Source of the DNA: Porphyra umbilicalis
Taxonomy: Eukaryota; Rhodophyta; Bangiophyceae; Bangiales; Bangiaceae
Direction of reading: 5' to 3'
DNA: 64,000 bases
NCBI GenBank assembly: GCA_002049455.2
Contig: KV918772.1
Span: 186,001-250,000, forward strand
Shown piece by piece: positions 9,680-19,187 of the stretch. The translations under genes were made by a program, and so were the position numbers. Every line of letters begins with the position of its first letter. The first letter of the stretch is position 1. The notes beneath the pieces were generated by a model. The model made no database searches, was not told the DNA's origin, and saw only the letters and a list, made by a program, of their open reading frames with translations.

Positions 9680-12600
9680 CTACAAATACGGCTCCAGAAG
9701 GGACCCGCGATCATCAAAGATATGGGCCGCCAGGTCGTCGCGGAGACAGAAGAACTCTGCTCTATCCGTGGCGGTCTGGCGCGCCCGCAACTGGAACAGA
9801 AAAGAACCCGGCGGGGGGTCCGCGCCGCCCAAAACCACGGGAGCGTGCGGCAAAGCCGCCAAACGGGGAGCTGCGGCCGCCGCGGCGGCCGCATCAGCGG
9901 CCGGTCCTGCGGCTGTGGAGCCACCTCCCGCAACCACACGCGGACCGACAACGCCGGCGGCCGCGGCGGCGGCGCCCGCACCACCAGCTCCCTCCCCGAC
10001 ACGCACGCCCGCCGGCAAGTGGCCGCCAGAGGCGGCCGCCGAACCATTAAAGTCGGCGGCCGCGGCGGCGGCGCCCGCACCACCAGCGCCCTCTCCTCCG
10101 CGCACGCCCGCTGGCGAGTCGCCGCCGGCGGCGGCCGCCGAGCCACCAAAGACGGCGGCCGCGGCGGCGGCGGCCGCACCACCAGCTCCTTCTCCGCCAC
10201 GCACGCCCGCTGGCGAGTCGCCGCCGGCGGCGGCCGCCGAGCCACCAAAGACGGCGGCCGCGGCGGCGGCGCCCGCACCACCAGCGCCCTCTCCTCCACG
10301 CACGCCTGCTGGCGAGTCGCCGCCGGCGGCGGCCGCCGAGCCACCAAAGACGGCGGCCGCGGCGGCGGCGCCCGCACCACCAGCTCCGTCCCCGCCGCGC
10401 CCGCCCGCTGGCGAGTCGCTGTCGGCGGTGGCCGCCGAGTCACCAAAGTTGGTGGCCGTGGCGGCGGCGCCCGCACGACCAGCTGTATCTCCTCCACGCA
10501 CGCCCGTTGGCGAGTCGCCGGCGGCGGCGGCCGCCGAGCCACCAAAGTCGGCGGCCGCGGCGGTGGCGCCCGCACCCCCAGCGCCGTCTCCCCCACGCAC
10601 GCCCGCTGGCAGTTGCCGCCAGCGGCGGTGCCAAGACACCAAAGTTGGCGGCCGCGGCGGCGGCGCCCGCACCATCCACACATCCGACGTCCCCCCCGCA
10701 CGATGGCGAGGCGCCGCCGGCGGCGGCCGCCGAGCCACCAAAGTTGGCGGCCGCGGCGGTGGCGCCTGCACCACCAGCTGCATCTCCTCCACGCACGCCC
10801 GCTGGCGAGTGGCTGCCAGCGGCGGCCGCCGAGCCACCAAATTGGCGGCCGCGGCGGCGGCGCCCGCACCACGAGCTGCATCATTTGAACGCACGCCCGC
10901 TGGCGAGTCGCCGCCAGCGGCGGCCGCCAAGCCACCAAGCCGGCGGCCGCGGCGGTGGCGCCCGCACGACCAGCGCCCTCTCCTCCACGCACGCCCGTTG
11001 GCGAGACGCCGCCAGCGGCGGCCGCCGAGCCACCAAAGTTGGCGGCCGCAGCGGCGCTGCCTGCTCCACCAGCTTCTTCCCCACCCCGCACGCCCGCTGG
11101 CGAGTCGCCGCCGGCGGCGGCCGCCGAGCCACCAAAGTCGGTGGCCGCGGCGGTGGCGCCCGCACCCCCAGCGCCGTCTCCCGCACGCACGCCCGCTGGC
11201 AGTTGCCGCCAGCGGCGGCCGCCAAGACACCAAAGTTGCGGCCGCGGCGGCGGCGCCCGCACCATCCACACATCCGACGTTCCCCCGCATGATGGCGAGG
11301 CGCCGCCGGCGGCGGCCGCCGAGCCCAAAGGTCGGCGGCCGCGGCGGTGGCGCCCGCACGACCAGCGCCCTCTCCTCCACGCACGCCCGTTGGCGAGACG
11401 CCGCCAGCGGCGGCCGCCGAGCCACCAAAGTTGGCGGCCGCGGCGGCGCTGCCTGCTCCACCAGCTCCTTCTCCACCCCGCACGCCCGCTGGCGAGTCGC
11501 CGCCGGCGGCGGCCGCCGAGCCACCAAAGTCGGCGGCCGCGGCGGTGGCGCCCGCACCCCCAGCGCCGTCTCCCCCACGCACGCCCGCTGGCGAGTTGCC
11601 GCCAGCGGCGGCCGCCGAGCCACCAAAATTGGCGGCCGCGGCGGCGGCGCCCGCACCACGAGCTGCATCATTTGAACGCACGCCCGCTGGCGAGTCGCCG
11701 CCAGCGGCGGCCGCCAAGCCACCAAAGCCGGCGGCCGCGGCGGTGGCGCCCGCACGACCAGCGCCCTCTCCTCCACGCACGCCCGTTGGCGAGACGCCGC
11801 CAGCGGCGGCCGCCGAGCCACCAAAGTTGGCGGCCTCGGCGGCGCTGCCTGCTCCACCAGCTCCTTCCCCACCCCGCACGCCCGCTGGCGAGGCGCCGCC
11901 GGCGGCGGCCGCCGAGCCACCAAAGTCGGCGGCCGCGGCGGTGGCGCCCGCACCCCCAGCGCCGTCTCCCCACGCACGCCCGCTGGCGAGTTGCCGCCAG
12001 CGGCGGCCGCCAAGACACCAAAGTTGGCGGCCGCGGCGGCGGCGCCCGCACCATCCACACATTCGACGTCCCCCCCGCATGATGGCGAGGCGCCGCCGGC
12101 GGCGGCCGCCGAGCCACCAATGCCGGCGGCCGCGGCGGTGGCGCCCGCACGACCAGCGCCCTCTCTTCCACGCACGCCCGTTGGCGAGACGCCGCCAGCG
12201 GCGGCCGCCGAGCCACCAAAGTTGGCGGCCGCGGCGGCGCTGCCTGCTCCACCAGCTCCTTCTCCACCCCGCACGCCCGCTGGCGAGTCGCCGCCGGCGG
12301 CGGCCGCCGAGCCATCAAAGTCGGCGGCCGCGGCGGTGGCGCCCGCACCCCCAGCGCCGTCTCCCGCACGCACGCCCGCTGGCGAGTTGCCGCCAGCGGC
12401 GGCCGCCGATCCAACAAAGTCGCGGCCGCGGCGGTGGCGGCCGCACCACCAGCTCCTTCTCCGTCACGCACGCCGCTGGCGAGTCGCCGCCGGCGGCGGC
12501 CGCCGAGCCACTAAAGACGGCGGCCGCGGCGGCGGCGCCCGCACCACCAGCTCCGTCACCTCCGCGCCCGCCCGCTGGCGAGTCGCCGCCGGCGGCGGCC

Positions 12601-14215
12601 GCCGAGCCACCAAAGTTGGCGGCCGCGGCGGCGGCGCCCGCTCTTCCAGCTCCTTCTCCGCCACGCACACCCGCTGGCGAGCCACCGCCGGCGGCCGCCG
12701 CCGGGCCGACCAGACCGGCGGGCGCAGCGGTGGCGCCTGCTCCATCATCTGCTCCGCCACCGCCGATGCCCGCTGGCGATCGATCGCCGGCGGCCGCCGC
12801 CGCGGCGCCCAGGCCGGCGGCCGCGGCAGCGGCGTCATCGGCACCAGCTCCTCCCTGCCCAACTGCGCCGGCGAAGGGGTCTCCGCCGGCGGCCGCCGCC
12901 GATTCGACATCGCCGGCGGCCGCCACACCTGTTCCCGTATTGCCAGCCCAGCCGACGTCGCCTGCGCCAACGGCATGGCCATCATCGGCGGCGGCCGCAG
13001 GTTCCCCATCCCTTGCGGCCGCCGCCGCTGCCATACGCTCATGAGCGACATACCGGCCACGCCTCTGCTCAACGACCATGTTGTGCAGAATGGCGGCCGC
13101 CTTGCCGGCAAGCATCATCTGCTCTACAGAGCCAAATCGGCCAGGGTGTAGAAGAATGTGGAATCTCGCGGTCATAACCCGTAGAGCCGCTCGACATCCT
13201 TGCGCAGCGCTTCCTGGAGCCGGTTGAAACATTTTTCTGCGGGTGTGATGGGGTTGGGGTACGGAGACACAAAAAATGGATACTTGGGATAAACACCGTC
13301 AGTAAGATAATACAACAAACGACGAGAACGACCATTCACACAGAAAGAGAAAGACTTCGGCGGCCACACACCCTCCACCACATCAAAATACAACGGTGAG
13401 ATACGTAACTCGTTGAGGTCATTGAGGCTCCCCGGCGCCCCGATAAAGAAATGCCAGATGTAAAGGTCCTCATCACAAATCGTCTCCATGACAATGGAGC
13501 GCCGCTCTTGCGGTTCTGATACTGCCCAGCAAGCCCCTTTGGGCACGCGGCCCACTCCCAGTGCGAGCAATCGAGGCTGCCGATGCATCCCGGCATGCCC
13601 CGTGCTGCGTTGCGCTCCAGCATGCGCTTGACCTCCTCGTCGTTAGGAGGCCGCAGGTAGACGGGCTCCCACTCCTCAACATAAACTCAATCAGCTTCTT
13701 CGTGGCCACCTCAATTGTAGACTTGGACAGCCGGACATACTCATCCGCACGATCATACGACTCCCCGTAAGCGAGGACACGAAGGCGGCCACCAGCTTCT
13801 GCAGAGCATAAGCTTGTGGCCGCCCCGTCGCATTGATGCTCTGCCGCCAAAATGGCCGGTCCCGGATGGCCTCATAAATGCGCATAAAAACAGACCGTGG
13901 CACACGGAAGCGACGCTCAAACGTCTCTTCTCCATACACAGGCGGCTGCCCATCCACACCAAAATAATCCCGCATGATGCCGCGCATACCCTGGTCGAAA
14001 TCACGTGGCCGGTTGGGACGCCGCCCGGCCACAGACCCGACAAAACGCCGTCTGCGCGCTCGCTGCGCCGCATTCCTGCGGTGACGGCGCATTAGGAACA
14101 GAGATCGCGCTCCGATGACGGCCGCAAGCAGCTCGTCCGCGGAGCCCTCCGACTGCCCGCGGCCGTCATCGCTCGACGACCCAGACCCATCATCAGTGGA
14201 CGCGTCCATCTCCAT
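9680..14215 (-). pseudogene. E1 PIF/Harbinger DDE transposase (plant-transposon family) with giant repeat linker, decayed
   Basis: Cut-and-paste transposase. The N-terminal part (14215-13700) includes PGRRPNRPRDFDQ and RVPRSVFMRIYEAI, closely parallel to E2. The DDE core follows with GCIGSLDCSHWEWAACPKG, DLYIWHFFIG...NDLNELRISPLY and KDVERLYG. Its reading moves through frames at about 13,790, 13,685, 13,515 and 13,195. Each change fits a single missing base relative to E2. After AAILHNMVVEQRRGRYV comes about 3.2 kb of Gly/Ala-rich 33-residue repeats. The protein then ends in LRDDLAAHIFDDRGSLLEPYL, homologous to the E2 tail LRHDLAEHVWVERSTLLAPYVGV. The array has no stops in its main frames, so shifts inside it change sequence without truncating. 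The frames suggest an inactive copy, or uncorrected assembly indels. Confidence 0.8.
9960..12990 (-). repeat. 99-bp tandem array (about 30 copies) inside the E1 transposase
   Basis: The unit spacing measured at several successive copies is 99 bp (33 codons). Distinct unit subtypes recur at about 392-396 bp (for example the TGCCTGCTCCACCAGC subtype near 11,058, 11,450, 11,845 and 12,240). This indicates a higher-order repeat of four units. Every unit carries GGCGGCCGCC-type palindromes. Long frames on both strands across the array are translations of the repeat only. Confidence 0.9.
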
Positions 14216-15306
14216 CCACCAGTGCAGCCGACGTGACGAGAGCTAGAGCGGCCGCAGAAGCGGCCGCAAAGGCGGCCGTCAACACGGCCGCTCACGGCCG
14301 CTGCGCCGGCGAAGGAGACGGGCAGAACGGAGAAACGGGATGGACGACGCCGACGACGGCGGTGCCGCAATCGCGCTGCCCCCGACGACGACGGTGTGGT
14401 CGACGTGCCGCTGGTGGCCGGCCGCACCGCGCCGATCTGTTGCTCCGCGCCCCCCCCCCACAGAAAGCGCAATTGGCAGGTCCCGGGCGGCCGCGTGACC
14501 AATAATGTGGGCTGCGCGGCGCTGCCTGAAAACCCCCATGCACGGCCCATTCCCGCGGGTGCGGCTGCGCGCGGACAGGCACATGCCGGCCACACAATGT
14601 TGCGCTGCGCGGAACCCCCCCCCGATTGGCTCCCAGCGCAGGTTGGTGGCACCAGCAGCGCGTCAACTGGGGGCCACCCCTCCAAAGAATTCCGCTGGAC
14701 GACCGATTGGGGCCGCGCGCCAACCCATGCGACAGTGCCTCTAGGCGGCCCCCCCCCCTAATCAAACCGTTCAGCCGTGGGGGGCCGACCCAGAATCGCG
14801 CGTGGCGGCGGATGTCCACCAGGAAAAACCGGTGTCCCGCCGGCCCCCCCCCCCACAGGGCCCGGCAATGAGCGCCGCCTGCGCCTCGAACGGAATCTGC
14901 GGCCACTCGCGACCGCATGCTCATGAATATCAGAGCTCGAGACGCCTGTGCGATCGTCAACGCAACGTGTGTTTGTCTGCGATCGTCCCGATTTGGGTGT
15001 TTGACCCCCGTTTAGACACAATTGTAGACAGATTCGGTTCGCAAAACGTTCGGAAATGCACAAACGTCTGCCCAAACGTCAGTGGTATGGTCGGCCGATG
15101 GAAAAATGCGAACCTCCTGCGAACCAGCGCCATATTATCCGGTTGGACTTATATCTGGCCCACCAGTAGCTCGGTTCGCAGATCTGGTTCGCGACGTTGG
15201 TGGCATGACCGGTTTTCCCATACCTCTGCCCATAACTGGCAAAAATGCCACGTTTAACTGAATAATACGCAAAAGCGGTTCGCAACCGACGTTGTTGGGT
15301 GTGCTC
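14216..15306 (-). other. E1 5' flank of the transposase gene and terminal region
   Basis: Noncoding promoter side of the transposase. GCGGCCGC copies and C-runs fill 14,230-14,900. The terminal 300 bp is less GC-rich and contains several TGCGAACC / GGTTCGCA words (for example about 15,030, 15,108, 15,117, 15,174, 15,185 and 15,275), candidate subterminal protein-binding sites. The terminal inverted repeat lies at 15286-15306. Confidence 0.5.
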
Positions 15307-15715
15307 TTAGCAGCGCCAAGCGCCTATGTTTCCCGAGCATGTCGGATCGGTTGCGTCACGTGAGTCATCTTGTTTGCGGCGCTTTCAACAGCTCGCGTGA
15401 GAATTCTTACGGGCGCCCTTTGGTGAGCACACCACGGTTCGGAGAATCCACCACAACTAGAACCGTTGCAATATTCAAATCAAGTCCAAAGATCAACTGG
15501 TAATTAGCGGATGTGAAACGACATAATTGCATTCGAATGACGCGCTCTTCTGGCTTTCACTCAGCTGTCGGTTGGAATTGATAGATACCCACGGCAACCT
15601 ACTCAATTGTTCATTTGGGTGTGGGCGCCAGCCGCCTTGCTGCCTACGGGTACGGGAGCTCAGACACTTACACCTGTAAAAACACCTACTCACAATATAC
15701 GTATGGTAGGGCCTG
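15307..15715 (+). repeat. 409-bp repeat, left copy of an inverted pair
   Basis: It runs from TTAGCAGCGCCAAGC to ATGGTAGGGCCTG and is matched, with scattered differences, by the complement of 18779-19187. Both copies have exactly the same length. Element E1 ends directly against the outer edge of this copy, with TTA shared. Confidence 0.85.
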
Positions 15716-15739
15716 GTAGATTGGACATAAAATCCGTCC

Positions 15740-16686
15740 AAACGTATGACTTCTTGGTCGATGACGTCAGGCCGCACATGAGTCTGCGGGTCTGGTCGGC
15801 GCCGTGGATGAACGCCGCCAAAAACCCCGGGACGAAGAGCCCGAATACTCGAGGAGTCGGACTGCTGCGGGACCCTCACATGTCGCAGAGGAAGAGCTTT
15901 GCCCACAAGCGAGCTCAACACCGCCTTGTCCACCGTCTCATTGTTCTCGTGTAGCCTGTCCACCATTCAGTCGGCGAGAGCCTTCTTGAGTCCACGATAG
16001 TCGTTACCACCGCGCTTGGGGTCGAGAATGACCAAAAAGGAGGTGTTGTTGACCAGCGTGCCCCTGCCGACGCTGCCACCTTGAGTAGGCAACTTGATGA
16101 CGCGGGTGGCGAGCTCATCAGGCCGCACGACGATAGCCAAGCACCAATGGCCGTGCTGGACGACTGCCGTCACCCAAAACTCACGCTCGAATATTGACGA
16201 CGCTTGATTGGCGAGTGACGCCAGCGCAATAGCCCGATTCTGCATCAGCAACGTCGCAAACAGCGACGTGAAGGTGCCGATGTTGCTTGGTACCCCACTG
16301 TCCGGTCCGAGAAAAATGAGGGAGTAGAAGTCGACAATGCCATCGCTCAGGTGGCCGCCGTCCACAAGGGTGTCGACATCATCTTGGGTGATGTCGATGG
16401 CGTCGGGCTCGCCCGCGGGGTAGCGAAAAACTACGGATGACCGGTTCGACTGGATGATGTCGTTGTCGACGTCAACCAAGCGGTCCCGCTCCTCTACCGA
16501 GGTTGTCGACTTTCCCCGGAGGCGAGCCGACGTACGCAACCGCTTCGTCTTGGACTCACCCGCGCCCGCGCCCGGGACTTCATCGGTGGTGTGGGCCACA
16601 GAGGAAGCTTCGTCGAAGAGTGGTGCAGCAGTAGTGCGCTTACGGCCTCGGGCGGTCATCCCCGCTGGGCTTGGAGGAGGACTCAC
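15740..16686 (-). pseudogene. Ulp1/SENP-like (C48) SUMO-protease-like protein
   Basis: C48 proteases cleave SUMO precursors or conjugates. The best frame (16686-15967, 239 aa) has a basic N-terminus, then ITQDDVDTLVDGGHLSDGIVDFYSLIFL, matching the family's opening pattern (…W/HLxDxxIxFY). FWVTAVVQHGHWCLAIVV follows, carrying the catalytic His, and then FLVILDPKRGG with the catalytic Asp. Beyond the stop, VPQQSDSS (oxyanion Gln region) and GLFVPGFLAAFIH continue the domain but not in one clean frame, and the expected DCG cysteine motif is not readable. The gene is therefore probably dead. It lies between the 409-bp inverted repeats. Ulp1-like genes are known passengers of Mutator-like elements in plants, which would explain the setting (inference). 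Confidence 0.6.
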
Positions 16687-16869
16687 ACCATCTGCTGCCG
16701 AGCGTGTTGAGGCAGTCGCCCGTATCTCCTTCTGCGACGGACCGCGGTGCGGCGGAGAAATGATGAAGAGCCGGGAGTTGTGCCAGCTTCTTGTGCCGCA
16801 GCAGTCATGCAGGCGTCATGCAACAAAAGGGCACGGTGGATGCCGCGAGTAGCGCGGTGGAGAGGGCGC

Positions 16870-17070
16870 AAACAGGAGGGAGGGGCTGCCGCTAACAATG
16901 TGGGAGGGGTGCCTCAAAGAAGGCAGGATACGTGCCGCAAACACAGGCGGGAAGGAGGTGCCGGAGCCAGGGGGAGAGGGGCGCCGAAAACAGGGGTCGC
17001 GGGACGTGCCGCAAACAGTGGCGGCGGGAGGTGCCACAAACAGTGGTGGCGGGAGGTGCCGTAAGCAAGG
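16870..17070. repeat. Degenerate ~25-bp GC-rich repeat (ggcgggaggtgccacaaacagtg)
   Basis: Imperfect units around GGGAGGTGCCGCAAACAGTG repeat six to eight times and grade into the 307-bp tandem duplication that follows. No gene is present. Confidence 0.55.
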
Positions 17071-17639
17071 ACAATGATGGAAGACCGGGAAGGGACGGAC
17101 AACCGAGGACGCGGAGGTCACATGACATGTCTGGTCACGGCGAGGAAGAACCAGCACAAGTGGAAGACATGCACTCCTATCAAGAAAAACAAGTACACCA
17201 CACGAATGTGCTATCAGTCAATGTAAGACTATTAGACATGTAGAATGCTATTATCAAACTTCTGTTTCGGACGCTGACAGGACCGTTCTGGGGCCAGAAA
17301 CTGCAGTCGTGCGAGCATAGATAAACGGCGGCGGGAGGTGCCACAAACAGTGGTGGCGGGAGGTGCCGTAAGCAATATCAAGGGTGGATGACCGGGCAAG
17401 GACGGACAGCCAAGGAGGCGAAGGTCACATGACATGTCTTGTCACGGCGAGGAAGAACCAGCACGAGTGGAAGACATGCACTCCTACCAAGAAAAACAAG
17501 TACACCACACGAATGTGCTATCAGTCAATGTAAGACTATTAGACATGTAGAATGCTATTATCAAACTTCTGTTTCGGACGCTGACAGGACCGTTCTGGGG
17601 CCAGAAGCTGCAGTCGTGCGAGCATTGATAAACGGCGGG
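17021..17639. repeat. 307-bp tandem duplication
   Basis: 17021-17327 and 17328-about 17639 are two nearly identical copies at an exact offset of 307 bp, with few differences (for example AAACTGCAG against AAGCTGCAG). A diverged relative, including the GGTCACATGACATGTC-type core and the following AC-rich segment, occurs at about 21,285-21,600. Confidence 0.85.
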
Positions 17640-18778
17640 CCAAAGAGTGCGTCGAACGCCGGGGAGTTGCTGACTAGCCCCACAGGATAATCCTGACCCG
17701 TAGCCCCTAAATCCCTTCTCGCGCCCTTTGCGGTCAAATGTCGCTCCGTGCTGTGGCCGCCACGTGACCCTGCCCTCATCGCCTCACCACTCGAGCTACC
17801 AGCTGAAGGCGGCGGCGACGCAACGCCCCCCCCCACACCACCTCGGCGGCCGTTTCGGGCAGGCGCCAGGTCACTCGTCGTTTCCGACAACGAGGCCATG
17901 AGCAACATGAGCAGCAGATTCTCTCCCTCCTGCATTCCTCTGCAGCGGCTCAAGCGGCGGACGCGGCGCTCAGACGCCACCTCCCGGCGTCCCGTCACGA
18001 GGTACGGCTAGCACCGGGGCGACTCACGCACACGCGTCCCAGAAAATACCCAGCATGACTGGTAGCCCCCGTTACTGGCCTTTTCGCTTTGAAGAGTAGC
18101 GACTTGGCTGGTGGCAAGCCCTTTGGGGGGTTACACACGTCTTTATTTCTCCTTTTTGGCTATATGTACGCTTCACAAGAGTGGCTCACTTTGCGTCGCC
18201 CTCTGTTCTCGGTAGCATGCCGGTGGGCCACCACACCAGGGGTGGAGCCAAAAGTCGCGCGGGGTGCACTTCGGATTCAGGATGTCATGAGGGTAGCGAT
18301 TTGGCGCGGCAAACAGCAGCCAATCGGGCGTGTGGGACAGCTTCTTTGAGCTTGAGCAGCGGGCATCACTCTACATCTGTCCTGGTATTTACCGCCTCGT
18401 TGGTTGGCATGCTCGCCCGCCGGGGGGCTACTGTACGGACCTCCTCGCATCCTGAAGTAAAACGCGACGTCTCTGGTGCAACCCTGATTCCAGGGTTCTT
18501 CCGACCTAGACGACCCTGCAGAAGCCAAATGGGCAGCACAGCTGTCTACTGCGGGGAAGAGGGTAGCACCGCATCTCCTATCCCACGGTGGGCACTTGCT
18601 GTGTGTGGGGAGGCGCCGCCCGGACTGCCCGGGGCACTGCCCCCCGAATGGCACCCCCAACTGGCACCAGCCCGCCGCGTGTGCAAGTCCTATGGAGCCC
18701 ATGCTGGCGTGCCAATGACAGACGGTTCCGGCCACACGCTGCGGTGCGACGGCTGAGAGGGACGGACGAGGAATGGAT
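17640..18778. other. Interior DNA between the 409-bp repeats, no gene recognised
   Basis: Moderately GC-rich sequence. The plus-strand frame at 18181-18756 has no domain or convincing codon pattern. I see nothing else interpretable. Confidence 0.35.
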
Positions 18779-19187
18779 CAGGCCCTTCCATAAGTATATC
18801 GTGAGTAGGTGTTTTTACAGGTGTAAGTGTCTGAACTGCCGGACCCGTAGGCAGCAAGGCGGCTGGCGCCCACACCCAAATGAACAATTGAGTAGGTAGC
18901 CGTGGGTATCTATCAATTCCAAACGACAGCGGATTTAAAGACAGAAGAGCGCGCCATTCGGATGCAATCATGTCGTTTCACATCCGCTAAGTACCAGTTG
19001 ATCTTTAGACTTGATTTGAATACTACAACGGTTCCAGTTCGGGGGAACTCTTCGAACCGTGGTGTGCTCGCCAAAGGGCGCCCGTTAGAACTCTCACGTG
19101 AGCCATTGACAGCGCCGCAAACAGGAACACTCACGTGACGGAACGGATCCGACATGCTCGGGAAACATAGGCGCTTGGCGCTGCTAA
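18779..19187 (-). repeat. 409-bp repeat, right copy of an inverted pair
   Basis: This is the reverse-complement counterpart of 15307-15715, running from CAGGCCCTTCCATAAG to CTTGGCGCTGCTAA. Differences from the left copy are scattered substitutions and a few small indels that cancel in length. A short related word (GATACGTATGACAGGGCCTGG) recurs at about 19,338-19,358. Confidence 0.85.

Larger units (their letters stand above)
4777..15306. mobile_element. PIF/Harbinger DNA transposon E1 (right end defined, left end not found)
   Basis: This is a two-gene element. A SANT/Myb partner gene (plus) and a DDE transposase (minus) converge. The right end is GGGTGTGCTC at 15297-15306 followed by TTA. 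It matches the ends of E2 (GAGCACACCCAACAACGTC read inward), which fixes the boundary. The left limit given here is only where the private palindrome GCGGCCGC begins. A matching left inverted repeat was not seen, so the true left end is probably further left or lost. The element is saturated with GGCGGCCGCC, carries a 60-bp and a 99-bp tandem array, and its transposase is decayed. Confidence 0.8.

Noticed and set aside
9722-13151. Many 300-600-codon plus-strand frames rich in Ala/Pro/Arg
   Set aside because: They lie over the 99-bp array on the strand opposite the transposase; the homologous E1/E2 tail and core fix the coding strand as minus.
15307-19187. 409-bp repeats as long terminal repeats of a retroelement
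   Set aside because: They are inverted, not direct, and no reverse transcriptase, integrase or gag signature was seen anywhere in the window.
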